Positions 1-5,429 of a stretch of DNA of 6,498 nt are shown piece after piece (positions within the stretch are counted from its first letter, which is position 1; every line of letters begins with the position of its first letter). This DNA comes from Candidatus Phaeomarinibacter sp. Lineage in GTDB: Bacteria > Pseudomonadota > Alphaproteobacteria > CGMCC-115125. The DNA lies in NCBI GenBank assembly GCA_028279995.1, contig JANQMQ010000394.1:1-6498 (forward strand), written 5' to 3'. A program made the position numbers and the translations under genes. Below the pieces are notes generated by a model. The model had not been told where the DNA came from. It worked only from the letters and a program-made list of their open reading frames with translations, and searched no databases.

Positions 1-1275
1 TTCATGGATACGGCGCTCCACATTCTCGACCACCACGATAGCATCATCCACCACGATGCCGATGGCCAGGACCAGGCCGAACAGAGACAGTGTGTTGAGC
101 GAGAAGCCCAGCCCCTGCATGACGGCAAAGGTACCGATAAGCGAGATCGGGATCGCAATGATGGGAATGAGCGAGGCGCGCACGCTCTGCAGAAACAGGA
201 AGATGACCAGCGACACAAGAATGACGGCTTCAAGGATCGTTGCCTGCACGGCGGCAATGGATTCCTCAACGAACTCCGTCGGATTCCAGATCACCTCATA
301 GTCGAGCCCCTCAGGGAAATCCTGTGACATGCGTTCGACGGTTGTAAGAATCCCCTCGGCGGTTTCCAGAGCGTTGGAGCCCGGCTGCTGGTTGAACAGC
401 ATGGCAAGGGCGGGGGAGGTGTCGAGCTTGGCATTTGTGTTGTAGTCGCGTGCGCCCAGCTCAACCCGGGCCACGTCGCGCAGGCGTACCTGGCGGCCCT
501 CGTCACCTGTTTTGACGATAATCTGTTCGAATTCTTCGATGGTCTCCAGGCGACCCAGTGTCTGCACGCTGATTTCAAACGCGCCCTGGATGCTGGTCGG
601 CTGCTGGTCAAGCACGCCGCCGGCTACATTGACGTTCTGGGCCCTAAGAGCCTGCACGATGTCGGCGCCAGTCAGGTTGAACGAAGCGGCCCGCTCAGGA
701 TCAATCCACACCCGCATGGAGAATTCGCGGAAGCCAAATGACTGGATCTGGCCGACACCCTCCAAGCGCTGCAGTTCGTCGCGCATCTGCAGGCGTGCAT
801 AGTTGGAGATGTAGAGCTGGTCGCGGCTGCCGTCGGGAGAGTAGAGATGTACCACCAGCAGCGCGTCCGGGTTCGCTTTCACAGTTGAGACACCGAGACG
901 GCGAACCGGCTCCGGCAGGCGTGGTTCGGCGAGGGCGACACGGTTCTGCACCAGCACCTGCGCCGTATCGAGGTCGGTGCCGGATTCAAATGTCACCGTG
1001 ACAGTGGCAGTGCCGGCGCCGGTGGATTGGGAGAGGATGTAGAGCATCCCTTCGACGCCATTGATTTCCTCTTCCAGTGTGGCCGCGACGGTTTCAGCAA
1101 CAGTAGTGGCGGAGGCGCCGGGATAGGTGGCGTTCACCTGGATGGTAGGTGGCGCGATGTTGGGGTACTGCGAGACCGGCAGGCTGGTATAGGCAATGCC
1201 GCCGATCAGCATGACGATGATCCAGATGACGCTGGCGAAAATTGGCCGGTCGATGAAGAAGTGTGCGATCCGCAT
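1..1275 (-). CDS. RND efflux pump inner-membrane permease, MexF/OqxB-like, N-terminal part (runs off left edge)
   Basis: This is the proton-driven inner-membrane subunit of a tripartite efflux pump, which takes drugs or other amphipathic compounds from the periplasm and inner membrane. Only the first 425 residues are present, against about 1,040-1,060 for the family. The protein opens with MRIAHFFIDRPIFASVIW, the usual RND start, followed by TM1 (about 10-30). The periplasmic porter region contains SQSTGAGTATVTVTFESGTD and, further on, SMRVWIDPERAA and ALRAQNVNVAGG, all family signatures. The segment PDALLVVHLYSPDGSRD resembles MexF more than AcrB. TM2-TM4 follow, and TM4 has the proton-relay aspartate pair at residues 410-411 (VVDDAIVVVENVE). 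The start is fixed by a GGGGAGG ribosome binding site at 1281-1287, 5 bases upstream. It lies 59 bases downstream of the adaptor gene, so the two are almost certainly one operon. Substrates cannot be read from the sequence. Any outer-membrane factor gene would be beyond the left edge. Confidence 0.97.
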   Translation of the reverse strand, partial: MRIAHFFIDRPIFASVIWIIVMLIGGIAYTSLPVSQYPNIAPPTIQVNATYPGASATTVAETVAATLEEEINGVEGMLYILSQSTGAGTATVTVTFESGTDLDTAQVLVQNRVALAEPRLPEPVRRLGVSTVKANPDALLVVHLYSPDGSRDQLYISNYARLQMRDELQRLEGVGQIQSFGFREFSMRVWIDPERAASFNLTGADIVQALRAQNVNVAGGVLDQQPTSIQGAFEISVQTLGRLETIEEFEQIIVKTGDEGRQVRLRDVARVELGARDYNTNAKLDTSPALAMLFNQQPGSNALETAEGILTTVERMSQDFPEGLDYEVIWNPTEFVEESIAAVQATILEAVILVSLVIFLFLQSVRASLIPIIAIPISLIGTFAVMQGLGFSLNTLSLFGLVLAIGIVVDDAIVVVENVERRIHE

Positions 1276-1334
1276 GGCAGCCTCCCCTTACTAGTCCAAG
1301 TCTTGCGTGTCTGTTTGTCAGTGTGGTGACAGCC

Positions 1335-2528
1335 CTACTGGGCAGCCACCTGGGCGACGATGGATGTCGGGTCCACGGCCGGGGCAAGTTTTGCGCCAGA
1401 GGCGACGAACTGGGTTCCGGCAACGATGACACGGTCGGAGCCTTCAAGGCCACCGCGAATGACCCGCAGACCGTCGATGATGGGTCCAAGTTCGACCGTC
1501 CGGCGCTGGGCTACGTCATCGGTATCAGCGACCCATACGAACTTTTCGGCCTGGTCGGTCTGAATGGCGCTGTCGGAGATCATGACGGCGTCATACTCAC
1601 CGGAGCCCACGAGGCGCAGGCGGCCGAACATGCCCGGCGCAAAAGTGCCGTCGGGATTGGCGAAAGTAGCGCGGCCCCGCATTGTACCCGTCGAGATGTC
1701 CAGCTGGTTGTCGACGAAGCTCATTGAGCCCGTGTGGCTGAAGCTGGCTTCATCCAGCAGCTTGACCTGAACCGGATTGGCATTGTCGCGAGACCCCGGG
1801 CGTGAGCCGCTCTGGTCCAGGCGGACATATTTCAGATAGTCAGCCTCGCTGGCGGTGAACTCGAAGTGGATCGGGTCCATGGAGACGATGGTGGTCAGCA
1901 GTGTGCCGCCCTGGGCGCCGCCATTGATCAGGTTGCCGAGGCTCACGAACTCATCGCTTATCCGGCCAGTGATCGGTGAGCGGACTTCCGTGTATTCGAC
2001 ATCCAGCCGGGCGGCTTCGACCCGGGCATTGGCAGCTTCGACCGAAGCGGATGCGCTATTCATTTCAGCGAGGTGCTGGTCATAGCGGGCACGGCTCACG
2101 TGGCCCTTGCTGACCAGCGTCTGTGTGCGGCCAAGCTGCTGGCGGGCGAGGCGCAGGCGGGCCTGGGCTTCACCGGCTTCGGCTTCCGCGAGGCGGAGCG
2201 CCGCTTCAAAAGGACGGGCATCGATCTTGAAGAGCAGGTCGCCCTTCTTGACCACCTGACCCTCCGTGAAGGCGACTTCGGTGAGGTATCCGGAGACACG
2301 AGAGCGAACATCGACGCGGTCAATGGCTTCGAAGCGGCCTGTATATTCGTCCCACTCAATGATCGGCTTGACCGTTGGATAGGCCACGGTGACCGGCGTT
2401 GCCGGGGCTTCAATTGGCGTGTCAGCAGCGGGGCTGGCGTTGGAAGGGGCAAACTGTGTTGCGGCGGCGCCGAGGATGGCCACTGAGGCGACCGTTGCTG
2501 CGGCGATGGTTTTGAAGTTCCGGGTCAT
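1335..2528 (-). CDS. RND efflux periplasmic adaptor (membrane fusion protein), MexE/OqxA-like
   Basis: This protein bridges the RND permease and the outer-membrane channel. It has 397 residues, normal for the family. Residues 1-32 form a Sec-type signal peptide (MTRNFK, then a hydrophobic core, then an Ala/Ser-rich end) without a lipobox cysteine, so it is probably not a lipoprotein, unlike AcrA. The sequence EWDEYTGRFEAIDRVDVRSR (about 58-77) leads into the first lipoyl half (VSGYLTEVAFTEGQVVKKGDLLFKID split over 78-103). A coiled-coil hairpin follows (about 104-178, Ala/Glu/Arg-rich), then the second lipoyl half (YTEVRSPITGRIS, 179-191). The beta-barrel spans about 216-305 and the membrane-proximal domain ends near 380. 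The EWDEYTGR and lipoyl regions are typical of the MexE/OqxA branch. An AGGAG sequence about 9 bases upstream supports the start. It is the first gene of the pump pair and lies 100 bases downstream of the EthD gene on the same strand. Confidence 0.96.
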   Translation of the reverse strand: MTRNFKTIAAATVASVAILGAAATQFAPSNASPAADTPIEAPATPVTVAYPTVKPIIEWDEYTGRFEAIDRVDVRSRVSGYLTEVAFTEGQVVKKGDLLFKIDARPFEAALRLAEAEAGEAQARLRLARQQLGRTQTLVSKGHVSRARYDQHLAEMNSASASVEAANARVEAARLDVEYTEVRSPITGRISDEFVSLGNLINGGAQGGTLLTTIVSMDPIHFEFTASEADYLKYVRLDQSGSRPGSRDNANPVQVKLLDEASFSHTGSMSFVDNQLDISTGTMRGRATFANPDGTFAPGMFGRLRLVGSGEYDAVMISDSAIQTDQAEKFVWVADTDDVAQRRTVELGPIIDGLRVIRGGLEGSDRVIVAGTQFVASGAKLAPAVDPTSIVAQVAAQ

Positions 2529-2650
2529 GGGACAAAGCTCCTGCGTGCGCGGAATCGGTGTTTTTCCGCGGTGTTTAAAGTCGGTTGTCGGTGGTCGGGG
2601 TGGCTTGCCCCTCGTTGTTGACCCTAACTTAGGGAAGAACGGGTTCGTCG
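2529..2650 (-). promoter_or_regulatory. Upstream region of the adaptor-pump operon
   Basis: The 100 bases between the EthD stop and the adaptor start, plus the adjoining EthD 3' end, are the likely control region of the pump genes. A 13-base perfect palindrome with central C, CCCTAACTTAGGG, lies at 2622-2634 and overlaps the EthD stop codon. A short GGGG/CCCC inverted repeat lies near 2597-2612. No run of T follows it, so it is a poor terminator candidate and EthD and pump transcription may be connected. I could not assign -35 and -10 boxes with confidence. Confidence 0.35.
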
Positions 2651-3078
2651 ATTAGATTGGCAAATGTTGGATCATTCAAAAGCTCTGCTTTTGAATTGGG
2701 GGCAGATGGTCCAAATACGTCTTGTTCTTCAGCCAGAAAGGCGGATGACGCGGCCAGATCGATAAAGCTGCGCTCGATCGCTGCCATTCGGTCCGTCGCT
2801 TCGATACCCTCCGGCGAGCCGACGCCGTTGGCATAGGCTTCCAGGTCCGGCCACCAAATCTCAATCAATCCGTCAAAAGCTGCATGACCGAGACTGCGAA
2901 CCTGGCGGAAACACTCATTGTATGGTGTTTCGACCGGGAGGCTGCGCGTGTAGCGCACGGCCCCTGTTACATCTGCAAGGCTGGCGATCAGCGGGCCGTG
3001 ACTGGCCCGCCAGATGCGCTCGAAGTCTTCGACCGACAGATCAGGGCGGCGCTTGATGAGATAGGTGAGTTTGAGCAT
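2629..3078 (-). CDS. EthD-domain protein (dimeric alpha/beta-barrel, ferredoxin-like fold)
   Basis: The start MLKLTYLIKRRPDLSVEDFERIW followed by RASHGPL (His27) is the standard EthD opening: a beta strand, then a helix, then the conserved H-G-P. The second half of the fold includes AAFDGLIEIWWPDLEAY (66-82) and an IERSFIDL helix. EthD was named from an ethyl tert-butyl ether degradation cluster, and relatives are small cytoplasmic dimers, some acting on quinone or polyketide-type substrates. The reaction here cannot be assigned. It has 149 residues, longer than the roughly 100-residue minimal domain, with an extra tail (about 120-149) ending DPTFANLIDEPVLP. The start is supported by GGAGGAG about 5 bases upstream. 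It is transcribed divergently from the LysR gene, so it is a likely target of that regulator, and it lies 100 bases ahead of the efflux genes on the same strand. The tail-coding DNA contains a 24-base motif that recurs in the LysR leader. Confidence 0.88.
   Translation of the reverse strand: MLKLTYLIKRRPDLSVEDFERIWRASHGPLIASLADVTGAVRYTRSLPVETPYNECFRQVRSLGHAAFDGLIEIWWPDLEAYANGVGSPEGIEATDRMAAIERSFIDLAASSAFLAEEQDVFGPSAPNSKAELLNDPTFANLIDEPVLP
2651..2696. repeat. Motif copy 1: shared 24-base box plus perfect inverted repeat
   Basis: Positions 2651-2674 match 3127-3150 at 22 of 24 bases (ATTAGATTGGCAAA, one mismatch, GTTGG, one mismatch, TCA). A perfect inverted repeat follows immediately: a 10-base arm at 2674-2683, a 3-base centre, and the complementary arm at 2687-2696. 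The copy lies within the 3' coding part of the EthD gene, about 125-145 bases upstream of the adaptor start codon, where an activator site for the pump operon could sit. Confidence 0.6.
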
Positions 3079-3170
3079 GGGGTCTCCTCCGCTTGGGTTT
3101 TAAGGTAGCGGTGTCCGACACCAAGTATTAGATTGGCAAAAGTTGGCTCACACTAAAGCAGGACTTTAGA
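3079..3170. promoter_or_regulatory. Divergent EthD / LysR-regulator intergenic control region
   Basis: This 92-base gap separates two divergent genes, the usual place for a LysR-type regulator to bind. It holds a perfect 13-base palindrome GGTGTCCGACACC at 3110-3122 and the second copy of the shared box (3127-3150). A possible EthD promoter on the minus strand is TTGGTG followed 16 bases later by TAAAAC, with the palindrome against the -35 side; this is a weak match. The box contains TTGGC twice, 10 bases apart (3132 and 3142), that is, one helical turn. Which element the regulator binds is unknown. Confidence 0.5.
3127..3169. repeat. Motif copy 2: shared 24-base box plus inverted repeat over the LysR ribosome binding site
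   Basis: Positions 3127-3150 are the partner of 2651-2674. As at copy 1, an inverted repeat follows: CTAAAG at 3153-3158 and CTTTAG at 3164-3169, with a 5-base centre CAGGA. The AGGA at 3160-3163 is the apparent ribosome binding site of the regulator gene, so in mRNA the hairpin would present it in the loop, directly before the ATG at 3171. Confidence 0.6.
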
Positions 3171-4115
3171 ATGTCCCGGCATGCATCCACCTCCCTGGCA
3201 TCCTTCATCCGGTCGGCGGAACTCGGCAGTTTTGCAGCTGCGGGCAAGGCTTTGGGCATTTCGCCCGCGGCGGTCGGCCAGAACGTCAAGCGCATGGAAG
3301 ACGCCTATGGCGTCAAGCTTTTCAACCGCACCACCCGAAAGATGAGCCTGACCCCTGAGGGTGCGCTGCTGTTTCAGCGTGCACGCGGGCCTCTCAAGGA
3401 ACTCGACGAAATTGATGCACTGTTTGATGAAAGCCGCGGCGTCGTCTCTGGTGTCCTGCGGATTACGGCGCCCAAACGCTTCGCCGTCCGTACCCTGGTG
3501 CCGCTGATTGCCGAGTTTCGCGACCTGCACCCGGAAATCGAGATCGACTTGGATGCCGCTGACAGCGTCCGCGACTTCGTCGACGACCCGGTGGACATCG
3601 CTTTTCGCATCGGGGAACCGGGCGACTCAACCATGATCGCGCGACCCATTTCGGAGCTGCCAGTCTATACAATGGCGTCACCGGCCTATCTTGAGAAGTA
3701 CGGCACGCCCACCCATCCCCAGGATCTGGACTCACATGAGTGTATTCGTTACCGGTTCCCGGGGTCGGGCGCCATGTGGAATTGGGCCTTCGACATTGAG
3801 GGCGAAATCAAACGTTTCAACCCAGCAACGCGCCTGATTTTCAATGACCCCGAAGTTCTTTGTGAGGCAGGGCTTGCAGGCATCGGGCTGATCCAGCTCG
3901 ACGGCTACTATGCACGTGAGCATGTGGCGTCCGGTGATCTCGTACCCATCATGATACCCTTCACCGCCAATCTGTTCAGCCTGTACCTGTGTTATCCCTC
4001 GCGCGAAAACATACCGCTCCGTATACGGAGATTTATTGATTTCTCGCTTGACCGCATGCCACGTGACTGCTTTGCCATGCGTGACCTGGTGGAAGATCTG
4101 ATTGTTACGGGGTGA
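3171..4115 (+). CDS. LysR-family transcriptional regulator (CrgA-like group)
   Basis: This is a 314-residue DNA-binding regulator of normal LysR length. The N-terminal winged helix-turn-helix (about 6-65) reads LASFIRSAELGSFAAAGKALGISPAAVGQNVKRMEDAYGVKLFNRTTRKMSLTPEG, given here only as landmarks: F-AAAGKALGISPAAV is the HTH and LFNRTTRKMSLT the wing. A linker helix leads to GVLRITAPKRFAVRTLVPLI (about 94-113), the start of the periplasmic-binding-protein-like effector domain. YTMASPAYLEKYGTP and the HECIRYR segment are typical of the CrgA-like group. AGGA 8 bases upstream supports the start. It is divergent from EthD and separated from the efflux pair by that gene. LysR proteins control several MexEF-type pumps (MexT, BpeT), so regulation of the pump and EthD is a sensible inference but not shown. 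The effector is unknown. Confidence 0.95.
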   Translation: MSRHASTSLASFIRSAELGSFAAAGKALGISPAAVGQNVKRMEDAYGVKLFNRTTRKMSLTPEGALLFQRARGPLKELDEIDALFDESRGVVSGVLRITAPKRFAVRTLVPLIAEFRDLHPEIEIDLDAADSVRDFVDDPVDIAFRIGEPGDSTMIARPISELPVYTMASPAYLEKYGTPTHPQDLDSHECIRYRFPGSGAMWNWAFDIEGEIKRFNPATRLIFNDPEVLCEAGLAGIGLIQLDGYYAREHVASGDLVPIMIPFTANLFSLYLCYPSRENIPLRIRRFIDFSLDRMPRDCFAMRDLVEDLIVTG

Positions 4116-4694
4116 TCAAGTTCCTGAAGGCCAAAGCACCTGCGACGATCTGGGGAAATGGTGGAGCCAGTCGGGGGGGGGCGAACCACTCGAACTCCTC
4201 CTCTCAACGAGACACCCAGCCATCTCCACACCATGTGCGCTTTCCCAAATGAGAAGCAACTGCGCTAAATGATGCTTCAGAGAGAAGTTGACGCTCCTTT
4301 CAGTTGGGACCAGTACAGCTTGTCCGTAGCGCCATGGGTATGGTTCACACTCAAAATACCTGAGTGGCAGTCGAGTGCTTCTCGTAGCCGAAACTTATTG
4401 GATACTTAAGACAACTCGCGCGCATATCACGCCCGCGAGGTTGGTGCTTCATCAGCCCCTAATTGAACACTCATTTCCGAACTAGTCTCCGGCCGGCCAA
4501 ACCTGGTCTCTGGTGAAGAAACTCGCCAAGAACGGCTATCGGGAAATTGGCTTAAGAGACGCCAAGCGAGTTCGAATCCTCTCAAGCCAAATTCCGCCAG
4601 ACAGTTAGTCTCTGCACTGACCAATTATCTGCGATTAGTTGGTTTGAATGGTGTTTTTGTCCCGGGTCTGACGCGTGAAAGAGACCAGAAAAGC
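4116..4694. other. Gene-poor stretch with weak tRNA-like fragments
   Basis: I see no convincing protein gene in these 579 bases; open frames are short and lack ribosome binding sites or recognisable motifs. Two pieces resemble decayed tRNA or tmRNA ends. On the minus strand, 4227 to 4159 starts GGAGATGGCTGG and ends GGCTCCACCA, with GTGGAG/CTCCAC complementarity at its ends and a run of nine G (plus strand 4173-4181) inside. On the plus strand, 4548-4599 has TTGGCTT paired with AAGCCAA around a T-loop-like TTCGAAT (4571-4577), ending TTCCGCCA. Neither folds into a complete tRNA. The stretch may be a graveyard of earlier integrations next to the tRNA locus. Confidence 0.4.
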
Positions 4695-4769
4695 TGGCTG
4701 GGGCGGCAGGATTCGAACCTGCGCATGGCGGCATCAAAAGCCGCTGCCTTACCACTTGGCGACGCCCCA
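4695..4769 (-). tRNA. tRNA-Gln (anticodon TTG)
   Basis: On the minus strand the acceptor TGGGGCG pairs with CGCCCCA, followed by discriminator G and an encoded CCA (75 nt in all). The anticodon stem GCGGC/GCCGC encloses the loop TTTTGAT, with anticodon TTG at plus positions 4735-4737, which reads CAA. The T arm has the expected GGTTCGAATCC. All arms pair well, so the gene looks functional. Confidence 0.96.
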
Positions 4770-4799
4770 GAAGCGCTTCTGACGAAGCGCGAAACCGGG

Positions 4800-4828
4800 A
4801 ACATAAAGAGCGTGCGGGTCGGGTGCAA
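4800..4828 (-). promoter_or_regulatory. Candidate promoter of tRNA-Gln
   Basis: On the minus strand TTGCAC (plus 4823-4828) and TATGTT (plus 4800-4805) are separated by 17 bases. Transcription would begin near 4793, giving a leader of about 24 bases. The leader contains a hairpin (4773-4779 with 4784-4790) directly before the mature 5' end. The -10 is good and the -35 is weak. Confidence 0.45.
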
Positions 4829-4890
4829 CGGCGTTTTGCGCGGTATGAACGAATACCCAAATGTGTGTTTGCTGATTAAGGAAATCATAC

Positions 4891-4920
4891 TTGCGGGAGG
4901 CAGCATCCTCCCGCTATAAC
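4891..4920 (+). promoter_or_regulatory. Candidate promoter of tRNA-Pro, with a hairpin in the spacer
   Basis: TTGCGG (4891-4896) and TATAAC (4915-4920) are 18 bases apart and end 18 bases before the mature tRNA-Pro 5' end. The spacer coincides with a perfect 8-base inverted repeat, GCGGGAGG at 4893-4900 and CCTCCCGC at 4907-4914. No T run follows on either strand, so it is not a clear terminator. Confidence 0.5.
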
Positions 4921-4938
4921 GCCGCCTTCGCATGGTTA

Positions 4939-5015
4939 CGGAGTGTGGCGCAGCCCGGTAGCGCACCTCGTTCGGGACGAGGGGGTCGCAAGTTCGAATC
5001 TTGCCACTCCGACCA
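4939..5015 (+). tRNA. tRNA-Pro (anticodon CGG)
   Basis: The acceptor CGGAGTG pairs with CACTCCG, followed by discriminator A and CCA (77 nt). The anticodon stem CCTCG/CGAGG encloses TTCGGGA, with anticodon CGG at 4973-4975. The T arm is GCAAG-TTCGAAT-CTTGC. The gene is intact even though its 3' part, from the anticodon loop onward, is the left repeat of the inserted element. This is what integration into a tRNA gene leaves behind when the incoming DNA restores the gene. Confidence 0.97.
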
Positions 5016-5020
5016 GCGAA
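4971..5020. repeat. Left 50-bp direct repeat (attL-type core)
   Basis: The repeat runs from base 32 of tRNA-Pro (anticodon loop) through CCA and five further bases (GCGAA). It is identical to 6222-6271; the flanking bases differ on both sides (G versus A at the left, C versus A at the right), so the exact repeat is 50 bp. Imperfect similarity continues afterwards (TGAAAATA and TTTTGGCC, against TGAAAATA and TTTTCGGCC at the right copy). Confidence 0.9.
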
Positions 5021-5062
5021 CCCATTGAAAATAAAGAATAATTTTGGCCCTTCGCCGATGCT

Positions 5063-5092
5063 TGCTCACAGCGTGCTCACAGCTGCTCACAG
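5063..5092 (+). repeat. Three phased TGCTCACAG repeats (left arm)
   Basis: Exact TGCTCACAG copies begin at 5063, 5074 and 5084. The spacing of 11 and 10 bases puts them on one face of the helix. They lie 42 bases inside the left core repeat, where tyrosine integrases or excisionases bind arm-type sites. Confidence 0.75.
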
Positions 5093-5103
5093 ATTCGATT
5101 GTG

Positions 5104-5145
5104 CCTCGGTTGGAACGAGGGGGCCGCAAGTGTTTTTCTCACTCC
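5104..5145 (+). repeat. Degenerate third copy of the tRNA-Pro 3' part
   Basis: Positions 5104-5131 match 4966-4993 of tRNA-Pro at 24 of 28 bases, and CACTCC at 5140-5145 corresponds to the acceptor strand after a 3-base deletion. It keeps the CCTCG/CGAGG stem; the loop is GTTGGAA, which would give anticodon TGG, another proline anticodon. TTTTTGGCC follows, as in similar form after the other two copies. It has no 5' half and no CCA, so it is not a tRNA gene. A relic of an older or tandem attachment site is the best reading. Confidence 0.6.
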
Positions 5146-5429
5146 TTACCCACATTTTTGGCCGTTTTTGCGCGGAATCTTGACCAAACTTGGTTTGCTG
5201 TTGCGGAAAAGAGTTGCCTGCGCTGAACTGGCTACGCGAGCCTAGGATGGATTGGGTGAACTGCTCTTTGTACGGAGTTGTTCCCGGTGTCCTGCAAGCT
5301 AGCGCGATGATCGCCGTGGTGATCTGTTCGGGTACACATTTGGACCTAAGTTTGGGCATTGGCTGACGTCAGCTGTGATCTGTCAGCCCGTCTTGGAAAA
5401 TGCCAATTCGGGTGAACAGGGGAATTCTG
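5146..5429. promoter_or_regulatory. Upstream region of the cargo gene
   Basis: No gene is evident in these 284 bases. Nearest the cargo gene there is a perfect 12-base palindrome GCTGACGTCAGC (5362-5373), and GGCTGAC at 5361-5367 is also complementary to GTCAGCC at 5382-5388. A second inverted repeat, TTGG-AAAATG-CCAA, lies at 5393-5406. These are operator-like. I cannot place a confident promoter. Confidence 0.35.

Noticed and set aside
4..327. Plus-strand open frames opposite the RND and adaptor genes (4-327, 1027-1329, 1263-1727, 2073-2486 and others)
   Set aside because: They are antisense shadows of well-supported coding sequence and lack their own signals.
3153..3735. Minus-strand frames opposite the LysR gene
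   Set aside because: The plus-strand LysR protein is complete and unmistakable.
4513..4608. Short plus-strand frame from a GTG, reading KKLAKNGYREIGLRDAKRV
   Set aside because: About 31 residues with no clear ribosome binding site, overlapping the tRNA-like fragment. It could be a recombinase or transposase tail but is too short to support.
4427..4624. 65-residue minus-strand open frame
   Set aside because: It has no ribosome binding site, no recognisable motif and an unremarkable composition; it is probably chance.
5063..5092. TGCTCACAG repeats considered as a CRISPR array or plasmid iterons
   Set aside because: The units are 9 bases with 1-2 base gaps, so there are no spacers. There is no replication gene, and a matching cluster at the other end of the element fits arm sites better.
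4625..5129. Open frames on both strands across the tRNA genes, with peptides such as GRQDSNLRMAASK and [15 protein letters not shown]
   Set aside because: These are well-known false proteins produced by translating tRNA genes; the tRNA structures account for the sequence.
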